In this document: one piece after another, positions 26,296 through 36,941 of the stretch
How the letters are laid out: each line of letters begins with the position of its first letter
Numbering within the stretch: the stretch's first letter is position 1
Source of the DNA: Circinella minor
Taxonomy: Eukaryota; Mucoromycota; Mucoromycetes; Mucorales; Lichtheimiaceae
Direction: 5' to 3'
NCBI GenBank assembly: GCA_016758965.1
Contig: JAEPRB010000031.1
Span: 124,001 to 188,000 of the forward strand
Length of the DNA: 64,000 nt
The notes under the pieces: model-generated
Seen by the model: only the letters and a program-made list of their open reading frames with translations
Databases searched by the model: none
Told to the model about the DNA's origin: nothing
Made by a program: the position numbers and the translations under genes

Positions 26296-27657
26296 ATGTC
26301 GACACCCGACTCATTTCTTCATGGCTTACCCGGCCCTCGACCTATTATCATTGGCCTTTTTTGTGCCTTTGTTTTAACCAAGGCTGGTCGCAAATTAGGT
26401 ATATGATATGAAATAATTTACCTATATTCACCATTTGTTATATCACAAACCATGTATTGAAAGTATGATAAATGTTTATTCTCTAGCTGCACACGCTATT
26501 CTCGGTTCTATTCGTAAAATGTTATTACGTCTCCCATTGCGAGTTCGCTGTGCTATCGTATCACGTTTTTTCACTTTACCAACCCACGTAGGAAGAAAAG
26601 TTATGGGAGAGGTGACCAAACCTTTTGGCTATCAATGGGAGTCGATTGTTAAGGCTAATAAATTTGGTCATTGGATTGTTCCAAATGTACAAACCCAAGG
26701 TGGTTTGAAATGGGCAGAAAAGACCGTTGGGGATGCTGATTTGATCTTGTTCTATATTCATGGTGGTGCGTTTACTATTGGTGACTCTTTAATGTACATG
26801 CCTTCCTATCTTTACTTTATTGAACAGCTTGCCAAAGTACATAACATCAAGGCACGTGTATTTACAGTTGAATATGGTCTTGTTCCTGAAGCTCATTGGC
26901 CTCAACCTCGTCAAGATGTGGAAGAAGCATACAGTTATTTGATCCGTGACTTAGATGTGGATCCTGCAAAAGTTATTTTTGGTAAATTAAACATGACATA
27001 AACCAGTGAATTTTTTTTTGTACGTCGGGAAAAAAATTATGTATAAGAATACTAATATAATATTACATTTATTTCCCATCATATTACTATTGTGTTAATT
27101 ATACAGCTGGTGATAGTGCTGGAGGCAACTTGACAGCAACAACATTACTCAGCATTCGTGATCAACTTCGTTCAGGCAGTGTCGTATCATTAAGCTCCAT
27201 CGCACGTTTGCCATTGCCCATGCCACGTGGTGGTATTCTCATTTCACCATGGTGCGATTTGGAATCCAGTAGCCCAACATATGTTTCGAATTATATTACA
27301 GACTGCTTACCTATATCTGCTAACAAGCGTCACACTTTTTATCATCCTAATGCTGCCGACTTATCCAAAGCAGAGGAGGAGGAATGGATTCGTAATCCAG
27401 ATGTTAGTCCCTTATACGGCAACTATGAAGGTGTTTGCCCCTTGATGGTTACTTTCGGTGGTCTTGAAGTTTTTCAACATGAAATTGAAACATTGATTCA
27501 AAAGTTACAAAAAGACGGTGTTGATGTGGATGTGCTTAGCCGACCAGATTCCCCTCACATTTGGATTATTGAACCATTCTTGGCACCCAATCTTAAGGTT
27601 TGGGCTGAAGGCATGAATAAGATGATAACTTGGTGTGCTGAACGTGTTCATCAATAA
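26296..27657 (+). CDS. Alpha/beta hydrolase, hormone-sensitive-lipase type (fold-3) esterase
   Basis: Three exons, 26296-26398, 26487-26981 and 27107-27657, join to 382 aa. Residues about 14-30 form a hydrophobic segment (RPIIIGLFCAFVLTKAG), a likely membrane anchor. The oxyanion-hole motif reads YIHGGAFTIGD (HGGA in place of the usual HGGG). The nucleophile elbow is AGDSAGGNL, split by the second intron. The acidic triad residue probably lies in FGGLEVFQHEIETL, and the catalytic His in RPDSPHIWII. Family members hydrolyse short-chain, lipid or sterol esters, and the fungal membrane-anchored steryl deacetylase Say1 is one relative. The substrate cannot be decided here. Sequence after the stop is non-coding. 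Confidence 0.85.
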
Positions 27658-29474
27658 AGATATATATTATTTTATGATACCATAGCTATATTAGAAAGAT
27701 AAATCAATAACTCTATAATTGTTTTTTTTAATATTTCTTTTCTCTTTTATATGCTTACCAGTAATAATTTAATTATAAAATGTATTATTAAAAGTTTATT
27801 ACAGTTCACTCCTCCCCCGAGTTTTTTGCAACCTTTGGGTATGCAGAACCGTCAGAAAGGAAGTATACCTTTATTCTTTGTCTGCTATTATAATTTTAGT
27901 TGTTTTCTGGAGTGATCAATGTCTTGATTGTAATGATTTTTTTTTTTGGTTTTTTTTTTTTTTTTGGAAACTGTTGAGTTATTGTTTCATCATTTGTATA
28001 ATAAATGCATAGATATATACAGTATTCATATAAGTTATACTAAATCAGACATAAAGTATTCTTATCTTTAAAGATGATATATATATACCAAAAACAAGTT
28101 TAATATAAAGAATTCAAAATAACTTGTCACAATGCTTATTCAAGGAATGTAGCGAAAAATAAGTTCGCGAGTCAACAATGCCGGTAACGAAGTATTTGTA
28201 AAAGTGAATAAGATCATAGAAAAGAATAACAGACCAAAAATTTATCAATTAGATTATTGCTTGACTTTTTCAGCAGGGCTCTCCACAATTACTATTTTTT
28301 TTTCTTTTATTATTGCTATAATAATATTGCTATACGTACATTATAAAGAAAGAACTTAGCGTTCTGGGATATACATGTCTATTCAACTTTTTCAATATAA
28401 TGATGATTAGAGTTTGGTTAAGATAGAATAAAGAGATCTCCAGTGATAATCCAAGTTAACTTTATTATTATCATTATTCTGGAAGAGATATCTACCCTTT
28501 TTAAGCTAAAATAAAATTGTTTTTGAAGTGATACGTAACAGGACAACCATCATACGTTCAACTTTCTGGGCCATTCAATAGGGGGGCTAGGAACTCTATT
28601 CTAAGACTAAAAATGGGTGGGTATTATTCATACCATAATCTAAAATTCTAACACCTTTATTTTTTTTTATCTATACGTATATTTTGAAAAAATCACGACT
28701 TACAAGTTCGAACGGGTCCAGAAGTTGAAAGTAGTTCTTACAGTTAAATAAGGAAAAATGACTTCATCCTTTTTTTTTTTTGCTCCGTCCCATGATTTGG
28801 ATAATGAAACTAACAATTTTTTTCGCTATCAATGATTATTATGTGCTCGCAAAGATAGCGATTTAAAAGGGTAAAAGAAATGTTTAAAAGGCAACTATTG
28901 TCATGGTAATGAAGTGTCTGGAAACTAATTATAGTTTGACGTTTTTTGAAACGTTTTTATAGTTTTTGTATTTGAGTTGTTTTTTTCCCTCTTTCCCATG
29001 ACCTGTGCTTGGCCCAGACCATTTGTGTCTACTACTTTGTTATATATGAAACTCTCACAACTTCTACGAATACATACTGTTATAATAGCATTGATTTTTT
29101 ATACGTTTCTTTATTATTTTATGATATGAAATCATTAGACTCAATGACTTTAATATATATAAGAATGAAAAAGCACAAAAAGAATACTATAAGTACTATA
29201 CATTCTCAACACTACGTATGATATTTTATAAATACAACGATAGTCGATGAAAAAACCATATGTTGCATCAATGGTACATGTCTGTTTACCGCATCCATTC
29301 TTTTATTTGAATATAACCACTACTTAAAAAAGTACTTATTCACTCTTCTACTTCAAAAATTCAAGATTACACTGATGATTTTGAATTTTTATTTATTTTA
29401 AAGATAGTAGGAAATAATGTATATAATATATTATGATTGATTCAATATATGGGTGTATCTAAGCATTTGAACTA
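27658..29474. other. Convergent intergenic region
   Basis: 1.8 kb between two convergent genes. It is AT-rich with T-runs near 27940 and 28770, and no exon chain or RNA gene is recognisable. Confidence 0.5.
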
Positions 29475-30269
29475 TTAAAAGATTTTTTGGGGCTGTCCTG
29501 GTTCAAGCCAACGAATCTTGCTCTTGATATCTTCTTCTTGATCAAGGATCTTGTGCAATTCATCACTTCCTTCAGCAAAATGATTCCATGGTTCAAAGTG
29601 AATGGGAATGATAACATCTGCGCCAAGTTCTCTTGCAAGTCTAGCACCATCTTTTCCACCCATTGTGATCGGAAGAGGTCCTTCGGGCAAAGGCACAGTT
29701 GCAATGCCAAGATGAAGGATAGCAACAGATACGTGATATTTTTCACGAATTGATACAAGCTCTTCCAAGTACACGGTGTCTCCTGAAATAAAAATTATAT
29801 TCGGCTTTCCATCACTTGTACCAAAAGTAGACGATTCCAAAATAAAGCCAGTGCATTCTCCTCCTGGTAAATGTTGACATGGAGTGCCTGTGACATTAAA
29901 TAGTTTCCCGTCAATGTTGAGTCTCATGGTTTCCCATGGTTTAATACCATGTACGCCAGGTCTTGGTGCAAGCTGTTTGGCACCATCGATGGTAGTGATA
30001 ACTTTACGACCATCAAGTAGCTGACGACCTACTTCATCAAGATTATCTGGATGATCTTCATGAGACAAAAGGATAGCATCAATAGGGGGAAGCTCGTTTA
30101 ATTTGATTGCAGGACCTCGACTACTCTTGAGAACAACAACACCCAAATCGTATTCAGCACCACCATCAGCAAAAACGGGATCGGTTAAAATATTTACACC
30201 ATCAATTTCTATAAGAATCGTGGCGGTACCAATATAAGTAATAGATAACGGACTCTTGAATGTAGACAT
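29475..30269 (-). CDS. Metallo-beta-lactamase-fold hydrolase, paralog A
   Basis: Single exon, 264 aa from MSTFKS, the start that matches its paralog at 31189. An upstream in-frame ATG at 30320 would add 17 residues (MASFLLQKIYTSSYFNR) that could act as a mitochondrial presequence. The fold is shown by YIGTATILIEIDGVNILTDP, LLSHEDHPDNLD, FISGDTVYLEE and IPIHFEPWNHF, in the order seen in UlaG-like lactamase-superfamily proteins. The first metal motif, normally HxHxDH, is HEDHPDN here, so the spacing and last ligand differ. Members hydrolyse varied substrates, and none can be assigned. Relatives of this form are common in bacteria. That, together with the absence of introns, makes old horizontal transfer possible but unproven. 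Confidence 0.85.
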   Translation of the reverse strand: MSTFKSPLSITYIGTATILIEIDGVNILTDPVFADGGAEYDLGVVVLKSSRGPAIKLNELPPIDAILLSHEDHPDNLDEVGRQLLDGRKVITTIDGAKQLAPRPGVHGIKPWETMRLNIDGKLFNVTGTPCQHLPGGECTGFILESSTFGTSDGKPNIIFISGDTVYLEELVSIREKYHVSVAILHLGIATVPLPEGPLPITMGGKDGARLARELGADVIIPIHFEPWNHFAEGSDELHKILDQEEDIKSKIRWLEPGQPQKIF

Positions 30270-31188
30270 TCTATTAAAATAACTTGATGTGTAGATTTTT
30301 TGAAGTAAAAAAGAAGCCAATGAAAAAAAGAAGTAAATTGATGATTAAGTATCCGAAAACCCGTTTCCTTTTATACAAATTTTAATGTTTTGCAATATCT
30401 AGATCGCGGGTACACTTTTCTATTCAATACTGTTCAGTGATTAGTAATTTTACTTTATGACTGGTACTTTCCACGTCTATTTTTTTTCTTTTTGTTTGGT
30501 ATGGAACCGAAAACATCGGGGATGGTGCCGGCGCATCCAATCTCCGTTTCAGTGGAGACAAATTTCTTTATATGTGTGAAAAACCAATTTTTTGTTCTAT
30601 CATAGTAACGTTTAATGCCTGATCAACCTAAACTTCTCATATTTGGTTTATAAAAAAAGCACATCTACAAAGAGTTATTATCTTTTAAAATGAGACACAG
30701 TGAATAGATCAAGCACTGTTTATTTTTTTTTTGAAAAATCTGGAGTAGAAATTAATAAGCATAGATCTTTCTTTTTTTTTTCTTTAATTATTAAGCATCT
30801 TAAAACTAGATCACTGATACAATATGATAGAACCGGCACGAAACCCGAACTGACAAAGCTTACATATATATTACAAAGTTATGACAGATCGATTTAAAAA
30901 CAGAAAGTGACATGATAACTCCATTATTTACTAAAGTTATTGTTACTATTATCCGAAACAAAGATATATAAAAGAGCTCGGATTCTTTGTGTCAATGGAT
31001 ATCAAATAAAAAAACGAGCAAATAGTAGATTTAGTAAGTTTTATTATGATTTTTTTTCTTCGTATGTTGAATGCTTTTATTGCTTGTTTTTACTTTTATT
31101 TTTATCTGTGACAGCAATAACTTGTTCTCTTGCATTACTAATATGAAATTTTATTATATCGGATTGTAGACGTAAAATAAAAATTGCT
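30270..31188. promoter_or_regulatory. Shared region between divergent paralogs
   Basis: 919 bp between the two divergent lactamase-fold genes. It has a short GC-rich island in AT-rich DNA at about 30515-30560, including GGATGGTGCCGGCGCATCC, an imperfect palindrome around GCCGGC. The promoters of both genes must lie here. The binding factor is unknown. Confidence 0.45.
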
Positions 31189-31989
31189 ATGTCCACATTC
31201 AAAAGCCAAGTATTTATGACTCATATCGGTACCGCAACCACACTTATTGAAGTTGATGGTATCACTTTTCTAACTGACCCTGTATTCTGTGATGCTGGTT
31301 CAGAGTACCATTATCCTAATGCCACTCTCACGCAAACTGATGGACCTGCTGTGAAGATTGATGAGCTTCCTCCGATTGACGCTGTTTTATTATCTCATGA
31401 AGATCATAAAGATAATCTTGATGATATGGGTCGACGGCTTCTTGATGGTCGTCGTGTAATTACTACTATGGATGGTGCCAAGAATCTTCGACCTCGACCT
31501 GGTGTCCGTGGAATTCAACCTTGGGAAACATTACCTCTCAAAATTGGTGAGAAGTCATTCAGTATAACAGGAGTACCTTGCCAACATGTACCAGGTAATG
31601 AGTGTACTGGCTTCGTTGTGAAGTCTCCCACTTTTGGAACGTCAGCGGATGGTAAACCCAATGTTATCTATCTTTCCGGTGACACCGTATATTTTGAAGA
31701 GTTGGTATCGATCCGGGAAAAGTATCACGTATCTGTTGCTATTATTCATCTTGGTGCGGCCAAGGTTCCACTTCCTGGTCATGAAGGATTAGTTCAAATT
31801 ACCATGGGTGGAAGTGACGCTGCTAAACTCGTTCGCAATCTTGGTGCTGATGTATTGGTGCCTATTCACTTTGAATCATGGTTGCATTTTACCGAGTATC
31901 GAGATGATTTACGCAAAGTATTTGAAGAAGAAAAAGTTCTGGACAAAGTTTGTTGGCTTACCCCTGGTGAATCTAAGCAAGTTATCTAG
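31189..31989 (+). CDS. Metallo-beta-lactamase-fold hydrolase, paralog B
   Basis: Single exon, 266 aa, a clear duplicate of the gene at 29475-30269. By eye more than half of the residues are identical, from the shared MSTFKS start to the C-terminus. Key stretches are HIGTATTLIEVDG, LLSHEDHKDNLDDMG, YLSGDTVYFEELVSIREKY and VPIHFESWLHF. The metal-motif variant (HEDHxDN) is the same as in paralog A, so it predates the duplication. The central GDT Asp and the late His are kept, which argues for a working metal site and not a dead enzyme. Divergent orientation and the absence of introns in both copies point to a local inverted duplication. The substrate is unknown. Confidence 0.86.
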   Translation: MSTFKSQVFMTHIGTATTLIEVDGITFLTDPVFCDAGSEYHYPNATLTQTDGPAVKIDELPPIDAVLLSHEDHKDNLDDMGRRLLDGRRVITTMDGAKNLRPRPGVRGIQPWETLPLKIGEKSFSITGVPCQHVPGNECTGFVVKSPTFGTSADGKPNVIYLSGDTVYFEELVSIREKYHVSVAIIHLGAAKVPLPGHEGLVQITMGGSDAAKLVRNLGADVLVPIHFESWLHFTEYRDDLRKVFEEEKVLDKVCWLTPGESKQVI

Positions 31990-32451
31990 GCAGTTAAATA
32001 TTCTAACAGTCAGACTACTAGTTCATAGAATTTTTCAAAATAAATGTATATTTTTATTTAATACCATAATAATAATTGAATTTTAGGTTATAATTATGTA
32101 TTAAGCAAAATGTAAAAAATTACACTATTTATGATATATCAATTTACTAAATGAGCAAAAAATGGCTGCTTTTTTTTCGTTGTAAGAAGTTTAAAACTTA
32201 GATGTATTAAAAGAAATAATAAAAATATGAATAGAACTATATGCGATAATATATAATTCTACATTATTTTCAATCAAGCAATGTTTATAGTATGTAAACA
32301 GCCTATTACTTGAACTATTTAATAATTGTCAAAACCAAGCGTGCGCCCTGAGACTAACAGACTTCGATATCGGAGTAAGTTGTGCATTCCCATTTAGGAA
32401 GCAACAAATTTTTTTTTTTTGTTCTTTACTTTCTTTAACTTTACAATAACC
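31990..32451. other. Intergenic, DBP10 promoter
   Basis: AT-rich spacer between tandem genes. A T-run and a pyrimidine tract at about 32408-32440 lie just before the DBP10 start. Confidence 0.5.
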
Positions 32452-35346
32452 ATGGACGACGAAAGTGAAAATTATGACATGTTCCAGTCGATCAAGCCGT
32501 CTGCAATGCCAGCGGCTTCGGCAAAACCAACCAAAAATGTACCAATAATCAACATGAGTGACAGTGAGGATGATGTCTCCGAGGAAGAGAAATTTATCGC
32601 TAATGAAAACATGGCTGCAAATCGCAAAAACAAGAAATCGGGTGGTTTTCAATCGATGGGTAAAATTGAATAGATCTTTATTTGAAACATTTAGATCGAC
32701 TTGATATCGAAAGGTCTAATGTATAAGCTAACTTTTATTTTTTATTTTTTGTGCGGATTTGATCACCCTTAGGTCTCAATCAACCGATCTTTAAAGCTAT
32801 CTTGCATAAAGGTTACAAGGTTCCGACACCGATCCAACGTAAATCGATTCCTCTCATTATGCAAGGTCAAGATGTTGTTGGTATGGCTCGCACAGGTTCT
32901 GGTAAAACGGCTGCATTTTTGATTCCATTGTTAGAGAGACTCAAGGGACATTCAGCCAAAGTAGGTGCTCGCGGTCTTGTGCTATCTCCTTCGCGTGAAT
33001 TGGCTCTTCAGACTCAAAAAGTATGCAAGGAATTGGGCAAGTATACTGATTTACGAAGTTGTGTTTTGGTTGGTGGTGATAGTTTGGATGATCAGTTTAG
33101 TATGATTGCAAGCAATCCCGATATTTTAATTGCAACACCAGGTCGTTTACTCCATTTGGCTGTGGAAATGGATTTGGATTTACGATCGATGGAGTATGTG
33201 GTCTTTGATGAAGCCGATCGATTGTTTGAAATGGGTTTTGCGGTCCAATTACATGAAATTCTTTCTCGTTTACCGCAAAGCCGTCAAACATTACTTTTCT
33301 CGGCTACACTTCCAAAGATGTTGGTTGATTTTGCCAAGGCGGGTTTGCAGGAACCAACTTTGATCCGTTTAGATGCCGATACAAAGATTAGTAAAGATTT
33401 GGAGGTTTGTACATAAATAAGAAAGAAGAAAAGTACATGTGAAAATATATAGGCTACATTATATTAAATGACATAAAAATATTATCACTAGATGGCATTT
33501 TTCTCTGTGAAGCAAGCCGATAAGGAAGGGGCTTTGATTTATTTGCTTCGTAATGTCATCAAATTACCAAAGAAGACATCTAATTCTGGTAGTGATCGCA
33601 AGGAAGATAAGAAAAAGAAGAAACGAACTTCAGCAACAGAAGAAGATCGTCAAACCATTATTTTCGTCGCAACAAAACATCACGTCGATTATCTTGCCAA
33701 TATTTTAGCAGAACTCGGATATCAAGTCTCATATGTATATGGTTCTCTCGATCAAACAGCACGTAACATTCAAATCAATCGTTTCCGTACTGGTATCACA
33801 AATTTATTGGTAGTAACGGATGTTGCTGCTCGTGGTATCGATATTCCTATCCTTGAAAATGTCATTAACTATGATTTTGCTGGATCATCCAAGGTGTTCA
33901 TTCATCGTGTCGGTCGTGCTGCACGTGCTGGTCGTCGTGGTTGGGCCTATTCACTGGTGTCTGCTGCTGAGCTTCCATATGTTGTCGATCTCGGTCTCTT
34001 TTTAACTCGTGAAATTGTAATGGGACCTCGACAAAAGGAAAAGTTGAATGCCGACTATACCTCATCGTTGATTATTGGTGCGATGCCCAAGGATGCTTTT
34101 ATTGATGATATCGAATGGGTACGACAACATGTAGCACATGATGCAGCTTTGGAAGGTATTTACAATACCGCAAATAATGCTTATAAGCTATTCAACCGCA
34201 CAAAACCAAGAGCAGCAGCAGAAAGTTACTCAAGAGCAAAAGAACTAATGAAGAAAGAAGCATTTAAGGATTTACATCCTCTTTTGGGTAAGAAAAAAGT
34301 TTAAATTTATCTGTGATCAATAGTGTTGAGTATTAACACTGTTTTTATTTAAATATTAGAATCAAGCGAACATACAAACGAAGCCGAAAAGCAGCGTTTA
34401 GAAATGATTAGCAAACTCTCTGGTTTCCGTCCAAATGAGGTACGTTTACTTGAGGGAAAGAGAATTGATATGAAGTTATTAGATTGCTTGATTTTAACTT
34501 GGTGTATTTCCCTTTTATTTTCCTTAGACAATTTTTGAAGTGGGACGCACCCGTGGCACTAAAAAGGCTGATGCAGCCACTTTGCTTATGCAAACTCGCC
34601 GAGCGACACTTGGTTCCCTTATCAGCGCTAAAAAATCACAAGCAGCAGCAGCATCTGCAGCAGAAATTGAAGAATTAAATTCTAGCGATAGTGCTAATCA
34701 AATTAACATGGACGAACTTGGTGGTGAAGCCGATGAAGATGATTTGGCAGATATTTTCAAGATGCCGTCAGAAAATAAAAAGTCAGCTTATCGTGACGAA
34801 GAATTCTACATGAGTTATAAGCAAAAAGATGCCGACACAGAACGTGGATACTCTATGCAAACAGGCAACTTCGTTGAACAAGCAGGCAAAGCAACCTTGG
34901 ATTTGATTGGTGATGATAATGATGCAATGAATCAAGGAAAACGTAATGCTATGCGTTGGGATTCTAAAAAGAAAAAGTTTGTACGTGGTACTGGTGTTGG
35001 ATCTGATAACAAAAAGATGATTCGTACCGAAAGCGGTGCTTTGATTTCCGCAACATACAAGAGTGGTCGATATGACGAATGGGCCAAGAAGAAGCGAATA
35101 GATATGCCACGTATTGGTGAGCAAGAACTTTCTTCAGCTAAACATATGTCACAGGGTAATACCAATCGATTCCGTCATAATCGTACTGATGGTCCTCAAA
35201 AACGTAAACACGAAAATGGAAATGGATCAGGAGAACTTAAAACACCTGAACAAATCCGTAAACAGCGTAAAGTTCAAGAAAATCGTAAAGCAAAGAATGC
35301 TCGACCTTCAAAGAAGGGTGGTCGTGGTGGTCGTGGCCGTCGTTAA
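32452..35346 (+). CDS. DBP10: DEAD-box ATP-dependent RNA helicase Dbp10 (DDX54)
   Basis: Five exons, 32452-32659, 32773-33404, 33492-34287, 34360-34439 and 34528-35346, join to 844 aa. An acidic N-terminus precedes the Q motif ([14 protein letters not shown]). Then come motif [44 protein letters not shown] and, in the second RecA domain, [23 protein letters not shown] and [14 protein letters not shown] lysine-rich loop interrupts the domain boundary. The C-terminal part carries the DBP10CT signature ([21 protein letters not shown] and [13 protein letters not shown]) and a basic GGRGGRGRR tail. Family role: an essential nucleolar helicase for 60S ribosomal subunit assembly. It sits next to other nuclear RNA genes (THOC5, PWP2). 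Confidence 0.95.
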
Positions 35347-35735
35347 AACAAAAAAAGAAGCTTTTTTCTCCTTATTTTCCCCCTCTTTCTTATTATCATT
35401 GTATTCATAATTTGCAAGCATTGTTTTTATTGTATCATTTTTCACCATTTTTTTTTTCATAATATATAATTATTCCATCATTCAATCAATAACACAACAA
35501 ATACAGTTTTTTTTCGAGTAACATAAAAAGCTATTGTTGAATTCAAAAGAATGGTATATTGTATAACAATGATAATCTCGGGTGATATATACCAGTGATT
35601 AACTTTTATTCCATATAAAACAAGTATAGAGTCATACATGGTTACTTGTGCTATCAAGGTTGTCGGAATTACGAGTAAAAAAAATTCTGGAACGGTTTTT
35701 TTTTTCTTCCTCCATAACGTATATTTATAAAAAAA
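35347..35735. other. Intergenic, THOC5 promoter
   Basis: AT-rich spacer of 389 bp between tandem genes, with T-runs near 35443 and 35697. No gene seen. Confidence 0.5.
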
Positions 35736-36844
35736 ATGCCTGCCGCATCAGCATCAATCAATAACAATGATCGTACAGCATCTCTACAACAGATTATAAA
35801 TGCTACGCAACGAGTACAGGAACTCATGACAATACACATGCAACACAAAATTACGGTACGAAATTTACAATCAACATGATCTAGTTAAACAGCCTCTTCA
35901 TTGGAAAAAAGTGAAGATTGATCTATTCGTTCCTTTTCCAATACAATTCACAGTAATTTATAACCTAAACGCGCTTTATTATGTAATAGAATACATTACC
36001 AGATGAACTTGAAGATACCGATAATGGACAAGCATTGATTAATACCTTCGACGATGTACTTGATATACATGCTGTTGCTTTTCAAACTGTTCATGACAGC
36101 AAACAAGAAACTACTGAAGCAAAAGCTGTCATGGATGAAAAGCATGTTGGATTACAAAACGTAATGTATGAAAAAAGACATCTTATTGAGGAGATCTTAA
36201 AATGTAAATCATTCAGGTAATAATAAAAGAAATGAAAGAGAATATGGAGTTGTGCACAATATATAATCATTTTACTTAACAAATAATTGATATATTTATA
36301 TAAAATAAAAATATGTAGATCGGTATATCAAGATGTTGATTTAGTACCATTGGAAGAATTTCGATCCAATGCACCAACTGAATACCTCCAAGATCAAGAA
36401 AACCCTCATCAGCTAATGATTAATCGATTAAAATATGAACATGAAGCACGGATAAGGTAAATTATATACACAGGAAGGATTAGGATTGTACTTTATTATA
36501 TAGAAAGACTTATCATAGATGTCAACCCTTTCATTTATAATAGTTTAAAGGAACAACAAGAAGCATTACAAGCTGAACGTTTACAGTTGATACGAGAAAA
36601 CAGAAAAGCACAGGAAAAATTGGATCGATTTGATAAATTACTGGATGATTTCGTACAGGTAGAGGCATCCTCTTTTTTTCTTTGATTTTTATGGAAGGAT
36701 AATAAATATGATTAATAAAAGAGATAAACTAATGATCATTTTGTTATTGTGGAATTAATTAAAAATATTACATAGGCATCGGTACCTGTTGAAAATGCAT
36801 TATTGGAAGAAGAAAAAAAGGCTTCAGCAATTCAGGAAGACTAG
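35736..36844 (+). CDS. THOC5: THO complex subunit 5 (short form)
   Basis: Five exons, 35736-35855, 35990-36216, 36319-36456, 36544-36658 and 36776-36844, join to 222 aa. The conserved THOC5 core is plain: LQNVMYEKRHLIEEILKC, SVYQDVDLVPLEEFRSNAP, then a coiled coil (LMINRLKYEHEARISLKEQQ) and a closing LLDDFVQASVPVENALL. THOC5 is a subunit of THO/TREX, which couples transcription to mRNA export in the nucleus. Animal and plant THOC5 are about three times longer, and here only the N-terminal coiled-coil part is present. No donor or open frame after the stop suggests a missing exon. Saccharomyces lacks this subunit, so its presence supports an early-diverging fungus. Confidence 0.85.
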
Positions 36845-36941
36845 TGGTAAAAAAGGAATTATACAAAAAAGTAAAATAAAGAAAGAAAAAACATGCAAAA
36901 AATGATTTGGGTGAAGGAAGAGAGAGTGTGTATGTGTTATT

